A DNA stretch of 64,000 bases from Andrena cerasifolii. Lineage: Eukaryota > Arthropoda > Insecta > Hymenoptera > Andrenidae. The stretch covers positions 17,546,001 through 17,610,000 of the forward strand of contig NC_135119.1 of the NCBI RefSeq assembly GCF_050908995.1. Reading direction: 5' to 3'. Shown here piece after piece: positions 37,361-50,207 of the stretch. Under the pieces are notes generated by a model. The model worked only from the letters and a program-made list of their open reading frames with translations, was not told the origin of the DNA and searched no databases. A program made the translations under genes and the position numbers. Each line of letters opens with the position of its first letter. Position 1 is the stretch's first letter.

Positions 37361-37720
37361 AAAATTTAAATTTTAATTTTCAGTTGGCCTGGGTGCGGAA
37401 TAGTTGTCTTTTGATTAACGAAACACAACTGTAAAAAAAATGTGGAAAATATTTATGTCTGCAGGTTCCTTTTTCTCCTAAAAATGATTATATAAATCAA
37501 ACTATATAGACAACGATTTAAATTTGAATTTTCAGTCGGTCTGGATGCAGGATAGTTGTCTTTTGATTAACCAAACAAAACTGTAAAAAAATTTTGGAAA
37601 AATATTCATGTCTGCAGGTTCCTTTTTCTCATAAAAATGATTATATGATTATATGATTATATGATTATATGATTATATGATTATATGATTATATGATTAT
37701 ATGATTATATGATTATATGA
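37361..37720. repeat. 153-bp tandem duplication ending in an ATGATTAT microsatellite
   Basis: Two units share AATTTTCAGT, ATAGTTGTCTTTTGATTAA, ATGTCTGCAGGTTCCTTTTT and AAAATGATTATAT. The second TCTGCAGGTT lies 153 bases after the first. The second unit ends in about ten copies of the 8-mer ATGATTAT (37637-37720). The first unit has the same ATGATTATAT seed only once, so the microsatellite expanded from the unit's own end. Confidence 0.9.
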
Positions 37721-40700
37721 TCGCATTTATTATATTAGTAGGATATCAAATTGAAATCGATATCAAAAGTAAATGCTATGAACTTATCAACGAACGCAAA
37801 GAAAACAATTCGTAACAATTTTTTCAAAACAATACTCAGAATTTTCCTAAAGTACCTACACACATACTAAGAATCACCAGCTTACATAGTGTTAGTGAAA
37901 GGTTTTTGGACTTTTATTGCACGTGGTCGGTTATTCCCCCGCCGAAGGGTACCTAAAACAACACCGCACAGGATCGTGCGAGAAAATAGATATTTTCGCA
38001 GCTTGTGCCTCTGTGGTAAATTTTACTCAGTAGCGCCTCCCGCCGAGTTGAGAACTAAGTTAAGTAGGTCTAGGTTTCTTGTGTTAGTTAGATTTTGGAG
38101 TATAATGATTTTTCTCCCAGACAGTCGATTAAATAAGTAATTTTGTAATTTTGTAGATCGAGTATTACGTTTTGCACTCAGTGTTGTAATTCTGAATATC
38201 TGAAGTGAAACTCTCCTATATCAGTAATTTAGTGGGGGGAACAGCATCGAGTTGGCCGCGTAGTTTACCCGCTACGAGTTCCTCGAATTTAAAACATACG
38301 GTCCAACCTAAAGTCCCTGCATATCCAGAATATATGAAGGCCTCCAAGTTATTATTGCCGTTCTAAAGCATTTGCACTAACCAAGCTTGGGTAGTCCGGC
38401 TGATACAGTGCAATCGTAACTTCTGCGACTATAGATTTCGGCGGGTATTTACATTTCAATTATTTTCACTCGCGGTACGAGTCCCTTCTGCCCCGACCAC
38501 TTAATATCACCGTGGAAGTAGTAGTAAATCCGATCGAGTGCAAATATTCTTGAAACTCAGCCAGCTGGACCGGTTAATAACGGGAATATTGATTTTTCGT
38601 AAAGAAAAGTTTATTGCACGGCCAACGATCGCGTATAATTCTCTCCGGGAATTAGCAATTTAAATATTTTTTGGAAAAAAAAACAGACGATGGAATTTTT
38701 CGCATAATGCACCATCTTCCTTCGACGAAGATGAAAACTTGGAATACAATACCTAGAGGAAGGAGGACGGTTGATTTGCTTCTTTTTTATTTACTCATAT
38801 TTATACATACCTAGTAGGGTGTTTTAATTTTCCAAAGGTGCTATTTTCATGTAACTTTGCTCGCCCCCTTGATTCTATTCATCTAAGTGATCGGTGTGCC
38901 AAATTTTAGACAAATTTAATAATATTTAGGGGTTGCACAGTTTTATCACTAGGGTAGACCTGGGTCGATAGTGACACTTCGACTTTTGAATACGATTGCG
39001 CAGGAACTATTACATTTACAACAAAAACTCTTAGACGGAAATGTTACTTACTGATCTGACATCATTGAGTCACAGCAGTGTCACTGTATGTCTAGTAATA
39101 TCCAAGTTATTAATAAAAAAATGAGAAGCGGAGTGTTATAGTCTTAACGTTACATTGTAAAGTTTTGCAACCGTCTCTGACCCCGGGTCTGTTGATTTGT
39201 TGCTCTCTGAGTGGAGTTTGTTTATGACAATTTACTCTACGATTTTTTCTGTATAAATTTTAACAAAATCAGTGGTTTTATATTGTTAAAATGCTTGAAT
39301 TTTAAGAGTTTGCAAAAATGAGGTAAAACTTCAATATTTACACATATCTTGCATTCAGAATTAGATTTACATCTGCTAGAATTCTTTCTGAAGGTTTTTC
39401 GTCTGTTTACGAGCACTGTATGTCTCTCTTCATAAGAATTTCAGAATTTATTGTTAAAAAGGACTTATAGAGCGAGTTGCGATTCTACTATATTTTTGCC
39501 ACTGTAAATGTTTGCGCGATCTTTTTCCAGAGCGTAATAAAGGCTGAACCACCGGAAGTATCTTTTCCTGGCCCCCTTCACGCTCTTTGTAGGGAGCATT
39601 TGTGGCGGAGATACTTCAAAACCGATAGGATTTATATTTTTCATCGAGAAATGCAATGAACAGAGCTTGTTTTGACAAAATAATATTAGAATACAGAACT
39701 GATTTGTTTGATAATAATTGTATGCATGCAAGATAATTGAACATTAAATTTTGGACTGCCTTAATGTTTAAAACTAACAAAAGTATTAAAAAGTATAAAA
39801 AAATAAATATAAAAACGAACGATAAAATATTAGCCTAAAAGTACAATTGTTTCTTAACTGGAGACATTATAGCGTACTTTAAAACTTTAAAACCACCATA
39901 TCTTCTGTTTTACAAGACTATCGAAAGTGATTTCAACAAATTTGGAAGGCGAAGAACTAAGAAGTTTGAAAATGAAAATAAATTAACAGTTATTGGAATA
40001 ATATATGTATATAAATATGAATAAAAATCAAAATATAATGCATTTTAATTAAACGTTGCCACAATTAATGCGTATCCGGGCACATCTGCGACTGCATTTT
40101 AATTACAAAAGCTTTGGAGCAATTATTATTTAATGTAGATCCATGAAGTTAAATCCACGGCCAAAGCTGCATCGCGATGTAAAAGCGAAATCGTGTTCCG
40201 CCGGAAATTATGTAGCTGCACGTGTAATTAATTTCCGCGAGAAAACAATTTTTTTAATTGACGTCGCGCGAGACTGTAACGAAAGCGAGAATAATGGAGC
40301 ACGAACAATTGCTAAACACCTTGCCTGGTGTCTGAGGAAGAGTAAAAGGATATGAATTAATTAATTCTTGGCTTCATTTAAAAAGCAATCTTTTTAATTG
40401 GGGGTTTAATGTGGAAATCTGGATAACGTGCGAATATAAGACGGAACGAAAAGGAAACAACGTAGATACAAATGATTTTGTTGTTTCTGTTGATAAACGT
40501 TATTCTTAATAGAGAATTCGAAGTGATGTTTAACTCTTAATTGTTGTAGGGTAAACGCACCAATAAATGAACACTTAAAGCTAATGAATGAACACTTTTA
40601 TAAAATTATGTTTGCAGCGTGATTGATTTCACGTGCTGCATAAATTGTTTAGATATGAAGCAAGAAATTAAAAGAAGTTTCTAATTAATTAGTAGCTTAT

Positions 40701-42510
40701 TTTAATAACTTATTTCACTCATTTTAATATAAAATGTCCATTCACTGGTTCCTATTCATTTACTGGTACATCCACCCTATCATATAATTAACTAATTCGT
40801 GAGGAATAGACTGTAAGTATAGGTATGTGTAATTACTGAGTATTAAACATCAATTAATAAATGGCCAATATATAGAGCGAAATGTGTATATATAAATAAA
40901 ACAAATTATCGGTCAACAGTTGGATGAATATGGAGTATAATAATTTTTTTTCCAAGGAGAAACAGCGGTAGCCTTTTATCTTACTCAGAGATTAATAAAA
41001 ATAGAGACACGAATAAGCAAAAAAAAAAAAAACAGTAAGAAAAACTAAAAGAAAGAAAAATAAAGAGAAATAACGAAAGGAAAATTTTATATTTCTGTTT
41101 GATATTTGGAAGGAAAATATTCTTTGACAAAGTATGAATCGATGATGAATACCACGTGTGCGCAGAAAGTGAGTGGCATGATATATGCGTACCTACCTAT
41201 ACATTTTTTTTTCAAAAACGATTCGTGTACCCTCCCGTCATGCTGTTTGAAAAATCGAATTATTTTCATCTTCGCTGATTTATGTCTCGCGACTGGGGAA
41301 GAGTGCAATGTAATATATTTATTCTGTTTAAAAAACAACATTCCTGCGCGAATTCCATTTCGATATTTCAAAATTATATTTTACGAATTCCACGAATTTG
41401 GTTATGATGCAATTTAACGAACAAGTCTTCTGTACTCTATAATCCGCTCTAAAAGTAGGTACCTACAGAAAAATATTATCTCTATAATGACGACTTACCA
41501 TGCACTACCGATTCCCTTTTCAAAATTCCGCGTCTCTTTCACAACTGCCTGTATAAAACAGGGAACTTGCACGTTTGAATAATCACCGTTCCCACCAACA
41601 AATTCTGTTTGCCCAAAATCAACGAACGGCTCTAGCAATTTTTTGCCACGGAATTTCGGTCACAACGCAGCCACCGCAGAGAGTTAACGCGCCGCTAAAA
41701 GCTGTATGATTAATAGCCGACGGTAGGAGGAATTTCATGCGCGAACCGCGTCGTTGAAGAAGAATCTGACACTTCCTCCTCGCGCCAAAGCTTTTCAGCG
41801 AAACAATAATTCCTGGCGGAACAGAAACGCCGAAAAGCGAATTTCGCGACGCTTTGCCGCGTCGCGACCGATCGCCGTTCCGCATTGTGCGGGTGTTTGC
41901 TGCGAGAAAGAAAAGCGGGGGAAAAAAGGCAGGGATTTGCAATCTCGCTTAAACGATGGTCGCAAGAAACACCGTCTCTCTTGACGTGTACAGATTACGG
42001 GAAAGGGAATGGCGTTCCTTATAATACCGCCTTTATGAAACAAACGTTCAACCCGTGATTCATAAAGTTCCATCGAGGCGTCCTCGCGGAATTTGTATAA
42101 TTCATGAACGTTTAAATGAATCTGAGCCGTCGCTCGCCTGCGAGGGAACAATTCCAACGATCTTTGAGAATCTTTTCCCTAAGTTTTGTTTAATTAAATC
42201 CTGTGTCTTATAATGCCAGTTCGCGCTATTATTTACAGCGACGATCGGAATATACTATCCCCATATCGAAGTGAAGTGAATTTGAATATAACTTGGCGAC
42301 GAAGTCGAATAGCAACAGATTGTTGAACTTTGTACTCGAATGAGGGAGACGCTACGTCATTTCTTCGAGCAACTCTCAGGCCGCGCACAGTTGCGGAACT
42401 TTCGCGTTACGCTGTTGTAGAAATTTGAGTGACATCGGCTTGGAATAATTAACAGTTCTGCGGTAATTAGTATGCATTTGCAGCTGAAGGTAATCAGCAC
42501 CTCTGTTGTA
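37721..42510. other. Gene-free intron-like stretch
   Basis: Mostly AT-rich, with a purine-rich tract at about 41020-41085 and a CpG-rich patch at about 41620-42120. No exon or complete mobile element recognised. A weak possible terminal pair (38947 and 39180) is listed under rejected items. Confidence 0.4.
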
Positions 42511-42514
42511 TTAA

Positions 42515-43489
42515 GGGGCGAAGCCACTGTGACCGTCGAAAATAAAGGTTACTTTCAAGACATTCTTTTGTAATGAAATGTAACTTTCTGCGGAAAATAT
42601 TTATTGCCAACTAAAAATACATATATTTAACTAATATTTTATGCTAACAGATTGAAAATTTGTTCGGTAGTATGGCCACAGCATACGATAAAGTTAGGCT
42701 CTGCGAAAGAAAATTACGAAACAGGCGCTCGTGTAACTTTCCAACATTTGCTCCGAATTGAAAAATTCGTACGGTTTCTTAAAGTATATTACAATAGCTT
42801 CTGTTAAGCGTAGGGATATTAAAAAATATTAATTTTTGAAGAAATGGCGGACTTGAGAAGAAATCTGTAACAGTATAAAAAATCAACATGTTTTTTTTAA
42901 TGTTACGTTTAAACGAATTATTCGATCAAAGAACTGGTACGATTAACTGAAGATAATTGTATTACGAATATTCCCTGAAAATTTCAAGTGAATCCGATCA
43001 AAATTAACTGAGTTATTAATGCGCCCAGTTTGAGAAATGTAGTTTCGAGATAATTCGTTGTTAAAAAACTGTATTTGTTTAAAATAATTGCACTTAGCAC
43101 AATAATTTTTTCTTAAAACCTCAATGTCTTTTCTACAAATCGCCGTAAACCTCATCTCCATCCGTTTACTACTTCCATAGTTATGATTTATTGAAAAAAA
43201 GTTAGCACTTACCTTAAAACAGCTATAAAATCGACATTTTTCAAAATTGTCAAAAATTCTTCGAGATATGTTTATATATCCCTAAAGACTACACATATTC
43301 AAATTTCAGCCACATCCGAAATGTTACTCCAAAATGTGTGTGATTTCGCGTGGAATGTCCCTTCCGTAACTCCGAGAATTTTTCGAGATCCACTTTGAAA
43401 TTGTGCAGGTATATTTTTCAGACCCCAAATATCATGAAAATGCACAAAAAGAAAAATCGATAAAAAAAATTTCACAGTGGCTTCCCCCC
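42515..43489. mobile_element. TTAA-flanked DNA element, 975 bp, non-autonomous
   Basis: TTAA stands at both ends (42511-42514 and 43490-43493). The termini are GGGGCGAAGCCACTGTGA and, inverted, GGGGGGAAGCCACTGTGA: 18 bases with one mismatch. The interior is AT-rich, with only short frames and no transposase domain. The TTAA duplication points to piggyBac or Kolobok. The G-run ends differ from usual piggyBac C-starting ends, so I leave the superfamily open. The element at 61951-62430 has related ends. Confidence 0.85.
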
Positions 43490-43493
43490 TTAA

Positions 43494-45394
43494 TATTTCG
43501 CCTCCGCGTATTTTTCGAGAAAAACAGTAGACTGTGTTATTTTGAAATAAGGGGAACCATCGTTCAGTATTATTTATCGGGATTCGAATTCTTTTTGAGG
43601 TGTTTATTTGTGTGGTTCTGTAGAAGAAGGGGGAAGTAAGAGTAACAGAAACATTTTTCATCGTGGGAAAGAGGATATGGGGGAATTACGATGGTTCCAG
43701 GGTGGAGTTTGTAATTACAGAAGGCTGTGAATCAAAAAGAGATTCCTCCATTCTTTATTGGTGTTAATAGGTGCAGGAGTCATTCCTCTCTCTCTCGCCG
43801 TTTGAAATTTTTATTCGCTTCAGGTTAAATTGAAGTTTTGTACCAGTTTATGGCAAAGCTTTTCAGGCTACAGGGAGGGAAGGAACGGTTTATCTACTAC
43901 ACATTCGCGGGCGTACTTGTACACAACATTATTTATGATAATAACTCCTCCATATCCCACATGATCCATCTGTAGCGCGAATAAAACGAACCAGAAACGT
44001 CTTGCCGCTGAAACGATCGCTGCGGGATGTGAAGCTTCCCATGCAAGCAGCTACAAAGTTATTTGAAATGGAAATTTTATCATCTCCGTGCGGTGTTTTT
44101 CGCTGAAAACGCTGAAACGATACCTTAACTATGGCGAAGAACTGTTAGAAATTTTCTTCACAGTGCTTTTGAAAATGCGTTACAGGAATTGCTTGAAAAT
44201 ATTTTTACGGGATGTTTACTGTGGCATAATGCCTTTGCTGAAAAGGAATCAACAATTTCGCAGACGATAGACGAGCTGTTGAAAGAATTTAGGTCGGCGA
44301 AGCTAAAGCAGACGACTTCAATTTTATATTTCGCGAATTTTCGTCGAAGCAAAAGAATTTGAAGACTACTAGATGATTATTCTGAGAAAATCGAGATATT
44401 ATCTTCTCTCAACATCGATCAGCTGAGAATATGTTAAAGCACAATAAGCACAGTCCTCGAGCTATCAGTTATTCAGCGGAATATAATCACGGTTGTTGGA
44501 AAGTAAATTTGTTTAAGCCAGTGTTCTCTAAAAATTTCAAATTCAAGCTAAAAGCATAAAAGTTAAGTTTCTTATAAGTTAGGAAAGTCTGAGATTATTA
44601 AAGAACTTCTTGCATCCTTAACGATACCTCTTTAATTAATCTCATACATATAACAGTTTTCTCACGCTTCCCATTTTCCACCGCGCTCGTTCGAAAGCTC
44701 ATTCATCATCCCCCAAAATTGCGACACGTTCCATTGACATTATTCGCTTCTCATCGATTTCGCGTCGTGTCGCTGTATTCGATTGGCCATTATAAAGAAG
44801 CTCATTAATTTCACCATGTATCAGTTTGTCAGGCGGTGGAAATTGATCGAACGTATAATATTAACTGCCACTATCACGCGAACTGAAACGGGGACATCGA
44901 CGCGGCCGGCGTTGCCCGATGAATTTTGCAGTGTCAAAAATGGCTGCAAGCCACGCGCGGCAACTGCGACGCTGTCACGTCAGTCACGTCAAATGTTTCC
45001 AGCTGCGGCTATTTTCTGTCAACGGATGCCAGAAGCCAGTGAACGTCGAGCTGTAACTATCCGCGAATTAAATGACTGAGAACCGTGAAATTAAAATATC
45101 AGTGCGCACGCACTTTGAGAAACAGCTGTTTGATAAATCGAAACCCCTATCGCCATGTGAACACAGAAGCAGGATTTTTTTAATAATCAGAGTGCGCCTA
45201 AATATTTTCTTTGGATTAGAATTTTTTTTTTAAATATAGAAGGAAAAATCTAGGTACCCATTATTAAATTATTAATGCTTTGTATCGAAATTTTTATAAA
45301 AATTTTTATACAAATTTTGCTGTACTGCGTTCCACATTAGAGCGTACTAGTTTCGCGCAGAGATACACTGGTGATTGGTAGTAAACCGGCAGGG
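43494..45394. other. Gene-free stretch
   Basis: AT-rich, with a CpG-richer patch near 44690-45080. No exon or complete repeat recognised. Confidence 0.4.
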
Positions 45395-45436
45395 AAAGTG
45401 CTACGACCAATCGCGAAAGTGCTACGACCAATCGCG
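45395..45436. repeat. Perfect 21-bp tandem duplication
   Basis: Two exact copies of a 21-bp unit starting AAAGTGCTACGACC lie at 45395-45415 and 45416-45436. A fragment of related sequence, CGGTCGCGAATCGG, follows at about 45465. Confidence 0.9.
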
Positions 45437-45705
45437 TGTGACAGATCCGTGGGAGCTGCGCAGATCGGTCGCGAATCGGCAGGGGCGTTGGTGCGCTCTT
45501 ATATGGAACAGTGTATAGTCAAATTGACAATACTTTCGCGGCGTTTAGTCTAGAATTTTTTTAATTTAATCGGGTATTGTAATATGCGAAGTCGAGGAAC
45601 AGTCTTGGCAGAGGGGTTGTGGAGGACAGGACAACGTGCACTCCCCTCGTAAATCTTTCATATCGGTGATATTGGTATTCTAGAATTTATGACTCTGATA
45701 ACCAG

Positions 45706-46339
45706 TAGGGTGGTCCTTATTTTTCAACTTTAAAATTTGGTATTGTCTGACCCCTTTAAAATTTTCTATCTGACAAAAAAATATCTTCGTGTTTTTTATT
45801 TGTATATTTTGATATATAAAGATCGCTCAAACACTTAATATTTCGCATGACTTTCCATAATTGTCACTTGTCAATTTTAATGAAACGGGGCCCATATTTA
45901 TATATCAGAATCCGAAATCATGTTTTTATCTATGCGTTTAACAACCTAAATATGTAGAATGTGCGTCGAAGTTTGCGTCTGCATCTGATTCGAGAGCTGC
46001 TGATGAGAGAAATTTAAATGTGCATTTAAAGCCTTATGCCACAACACAATACAGTACGCACTCGTTATAAACCCGTTTCGTCTATGCGATGTGTGCCCGA
46101 TTTTTAATGTTATACTCTCACTTAAAAGTTAATAAAATTATGCAGTCCTTATTGCAAAAATTTCTATCGATTTATACCAAAATAGTAATATTTCAATGGC
46201 ATTGAGCGACCTTTAATCCTTAATATATTTTAACAAAACTTTAGACGAAATTCTTTTAAACTATTCGGAAACTTCTGAGAGGGTCAGAAGAAAGTTTTAA
46301 AAACTTCGATTTTTTACCATACATACAAGGGCCACCCTA
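45706..46339. mobile_element. hAT-like element with TAGGGTGG ends and perfect 8-bp TSD
   Basis: ATAACCAG flanks both sides (45698-45705 and 46340-46347). The termini are TAGGGTGGTCCTT and, inverted, TAGGGTGGCCCTT. These ends equal those of the foldback at 2581-3443, but the interior differs and is not one long palindrome. TAGGG plus an 8-bp duplication fits hAT. The 634-bp element has no transposase frame. The two families were probably mobilised by the same transposase. Confidence 0.92.
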
Positions 46340-46347
46340 ATAACCAG

Positions 46348-46847
46348 ATGTTCCTTAATTGTTTGCGCATGTTGCAGGCATATTCCACGTTCCTCCTTTT
46401 TCGAGAAATGCCTTACTCCCTTACATTTTCACACCTCCCTTCCACCCTTCCTCAACCAATCATATCAAACATGCCCGCTCGAATTCCGCGGGGATTAACC
46501 CCACTTGTGAGACCAGTATCAGTCTCGTTGGTTCAGTCGAAGTGCCTTGTGCGTGGTCTCGTGTCAATAATCGAAAGACTCCATCAGAAATCATGTCTTA
46601 ATTAATTCAATTATTTTTATACATTACATAACTCGAATATTGAGGATATGCTTCAAGCTGTTGTATGAACAATCGTATTTTACCTTATCCTGCTGGACTC
46701 GGAAGAGATATTTACTTGCTTTTTGTAGTTCATACTACACGTGTAAGTGTAGAGATACTATCTGAGTGAATATGGAATTGGATTATAATTTTCTAGAATT
46801 TTTCTCTACCCAATATAACAATTTTTTAACTGTCTATTCTATTGTAA
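46348..46847. other. Gene-free intron-like stretch leading to the ratchet site
   Basis: A GC-richer 46370-46570 patch gives short chance frames. No exon recognised. Confidence 0.4.
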
Positions 46848-46882
46848 CCTAATGTTTAATTTTTTTTATGTTGCAGGTAAGC
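46848..46882 (+). promoter_or_regulatory. Candidate recursive-splice (ratchet) site
   Basis: A branch-like CCTAAT (46848-46853), then a T-rich tract and TTGCAG end at 46876. They are followed without a gap by GTAAGC at 46877. A complete 3' splice site fused to a complete 5' splice site is the structure of recursive splice sites, which cut very long insect introns in steps and leave no exon behind. It lies about 25.8 kb downstream of the candidate first-exon donor at 21100/21101, on the same strand. Short-read intron coverage would be expected to drop in a saw-tooth here if it is used. Confidence 0.5.
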
Positions 46883-46963
46883 ACCTTACTATCAGTACAT
46901 TACTTTCATCCGGGAAAAGTGACTGAGATCCAAATCTGCGGATATGCAAGTTCAATTCAATGA
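46877..46963 (+). other. Possible cryptic (RS) exon after the ratchet site
   Basis: The 87 bases between the 3' splice site at 46876 and a perfect GTAAGT donor at 46964 form an exon-sized unit. One frame is open throughout but ends in TGA exactly at the donor, and the other two frames are closed. That fits a non-coding definition exon or a poison exon better than a normal coding exon. Confidence 0.35.
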
Positions 46964-46969
46964 GTAAGT

Positions 46970-49390
46970 AAATTTAATAGAATCCACTGTGTACTTAATT
47001 CAGAGCTGACATTTTTCTTTCTCGTTACGTCATGAACGCTGTCAAATAACTTGAGCTTTCAACTGCAGTGCAGTGGTAGAAAAATGGCTCACTGTTTTGA
47101 CTGTAACCAAAAGATATGGAGAAGAATTTATTTTAACGTCACAGCAAAATGCCGAAAAACGAATTTAATAACTTCAGATACTTTAACTTGAAAAGATGAA
47201 CAGAAAGAAATAGTTTATGATGTACAGCACGTTTAAAAATGTCTTATATTTGGTATAAAACTAATGCAATTTGGTTCCAAATTCACTTCTTCCTTTTTCA
47301 CGAAAGCCACAAGAAATTCTCCCAGGAATTCTTTTCCACAACACACAAAACGCATACGGGTGGCCTTATTTTAACTGCAATTTGCTATTTCCATTCATTT
47401 TGTTCTGCTTTTTTTCTCGTCGATTGCATCGGCAAACATTTCCTCTCTGCCCACTTCTCCAACCCCTTCCTGGAATTCTTTAGAGGATTAAAGACCGTAA
47501 TTTCGACTTATCTTTTCACCTCGATCGAGTGACGTTGCATTCACCTTTTTTCTCCATTGACTATCAACTTGTACCGTTGCTTTAACGGCAAGAATAACGA
47601 GGCGACGAGCTCGGCGATAATGGAAATTACATAGAAATAACAACAGGAAATAAATCAGTGACGAGCTAAAAGACAATTTTCTGTATTTAAAATTGAAAGA
47701 AAAGTGTGATCGTTTAGTTTGTGAAATGAAAGTAAACACTCGTTGAGTCGTTGTATATTTTGTTAAAATTATCAGTTCCTGTAAAATGGTAGATGTTGAT
47801 CTACAAAAATCTGTTTCTCTTTTTGGAAAATACCAGATCAATTTCCGAAAAATCTCTGGTGGCCTGCGATAATTAGTTATTGAAATTCTTAGGACTTATT
47901 GAATATAGGTATTCAAGTCAGTCCCTCAGATTCGTGGAATTAGTAAAATTGACTAAAAGAAAAATACATGTTTATCGCGAAATTACTACATGTCACTACA
48001 CACATGTTTGTGGTTTTTCCTTCTACATCATTTCACCCACACAATAATGCACAGAACACTGAAAAAAATTAAAAATTAGAATGGTATGTTATAACTTACT
48101 TGCTTAAGCACGAAATCGATCAATAATTGAATATGTAGAATCGTCGAATTTTAATTCTAATTTTTAAACATTTCCAATTTTGTTCTCAATCTAAATTTCA
48201 TAGTTTATGATTCAGAAGCTTGCTTTCCAAAATCACTTTTTAACATTTAATCTGTTCCAATCCGTTACTAAATTTTCATGCGGATTTTCGTGCTAGAGGA
48301 CAACGTATATTCTCAAAAATGGTGGGAATTTGCAAAATTAAAGACCAGACTGTGAAACTCCATTCTAGTGTAATACTGAAGGGCAGACTTTAATCGCATC
48401 AGAATTCTCGGCTCATCTTCAGTTAGATAGTCTCTCTGGCATGGAACGAGTCGATATCGTTCCTCCTCCACGGGCGTTATGGCGATAGAATCGATACTTC
48501 GAAGTTCCATAACGGGGAACGTTATGGGGGTAACTGATTTTGAGAAACTACGTTTGAAAGTTTGAATAAAACAATCGCGTGAAATGGCTGGAACACGAAC
48601 GAGCAACTAAACGACTCGTCTCTTTATAGATATCGAATATAGTATTCCCTGCAGAGATTCTCCACGTTACGACCAATTTTCTATCTTACTACTTTCTTGT
48701 CGGAGAGGGAAATTTTAGTGAATTTCCAAGAATATCGTGCTCTTATTCTTTGAACCAATCGATAACATGTTGCAATTGCTATTCTAGTACTGCTGTTATT
48801 TTTTAAATACCTATTTCGATAAAAAGGATATTTGAACTGCGGTACGAAACAAGGGTATAAAGAACAAGCAATCCACATTTGTATAATTATTTTGTTTAAT
48901 TGTACGCAGCAATGCTCGAAACAGATTTAATGTTTAGCAAACTTACCATTTTTCTAAAATTTTTGGGAGTGCTTTTGAGTCTAAAAAATTATTTCACGAC
49001 ACACTGTTACAACGATAATATGTGTCTTGTTTAATTATACATTTAAATTATTAAAATATTTATTATAAATTATTTGTAGTAGTTTTTGAAACTACTTAGT
49101 TTCCTTTCTTCATTTAAAATTCTCCTGTACCATAGGTCTGTATTAATTACTCGAACAAGATTCGTTAAAATGACGTCCACGTAGTAAGGAAATTATTGGG
49201 CGAATTTAATTAGTGGTCGATTGAATGAAACACCTCCGGCGATGTTCGCGCCATTTCGTTTTTCGTTTTGGAGCGACGGGATACACGCGAACTGGATCGA
49301 CCCAATGCTTATAATGACCGTATCGACAATGGCGCGCTGACGATCTGGGATGTGTCCAAACGAGAGACATTATTTTTTCGAATTTGTTAA
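46970..49390. other. Gene-free AT-rich intron-like stretch
   Basis: Nothing recognised on either strand. Confidence 0.4.
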
Positions 49391-49561
49391 CAGGGGTTCT
49401 CAAACTTCCTCTCACTACAAACGATACATGTTCCACCTTATGGTTTTTTAAAAATCCTCTCTTCAGATTTCTTATTGGTCCTATGGATGTTAATGTGTCG
49501 CCATCGGTGTTTAAATGTTTTCGAAAGAAAGCATTTGATAGAAGAAAATTCCAACCCTCTG
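49391..49561. mobile_element. Possible short hAT-like MITE
   Basis: The left end CAGGGGTTCTCAAACTTCC is a classic hAT terminus. A possible right end, inverted, is CAGAGGGTTGGAATTTTC. No 8-bp duplication is visible, so the right boundary is uncertain. Confidence 0.4.
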
Positions 49562-50204
49562 GACAAAATTAATTTAAAACAAGAAACGCTTAATTTCCCG
49601 TTACAACATACATTTGGTACTCTTCTTTGCAAAGTTAAAAGTTATTTAAAATAGTTTACGGTTCATGTGTTTGTGGTAATAGTATATAGTTTGTAAACTG
49701 CCTTCATCGAGCTTCATACTGAATTTTATTATTTTTAAAAGTTATATGAAGAGGGAAGCAGAATGAGTTGCTAAAAGCAATGTTAATATTGACAGATTAT
49801 GGTTGGAGAAATTTGTTGGATTCAAATAGAGATTTACTTATTGGATACGATTTTTCAGCATTTCCTGTTTTTTATTCAATATATATACCTTTGGTATAAT
49901 ACAGAAGTTTCCTCCAGCAAACAAAATTCTTCCCACAGTATATATATATGTTTCTCTCTCCGATTTACTTTCGTTATTTGATTTGTGCAATTAAATTTTT
50001 TATTTAATGCATTTTTACGCGCCTTTTCTCGATCTATTTGCTTTACACATAAAACCACGAGAATGCTCATATTTTTCCCTTGCAAACAAAATATTTTGGG
50101 TCTCAAACATTTTCAGAATACGAATTTTCTATAAGTTATTTTCATCATTACATATAGGAAGCTTCATTAATTCTCTTATAAACAGTTTGTCAAGAATGTA
50201 TTAC
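49562..50204. other. Gene-free AT-rich stretch
   Basis: Short TA-rich tracts only; nothing recognised. Confidence 0.4.
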
Positions 50205-50207
50205 TTA

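Noticed and set aside
38947..39200. Transposon with AGACCTGGGTC / GACCCCGGGTCT ends
   Set aside because: Only a short imperfect terminal match, no flanking duplication; not strong enough.
46877..46963. Ordinary coding exon
   Set aside because: The only open frame ends in TGA exactly at the donor and the 3' site is fused to a GTAAG donor; ratchet/RS-exon interpretation fits better.
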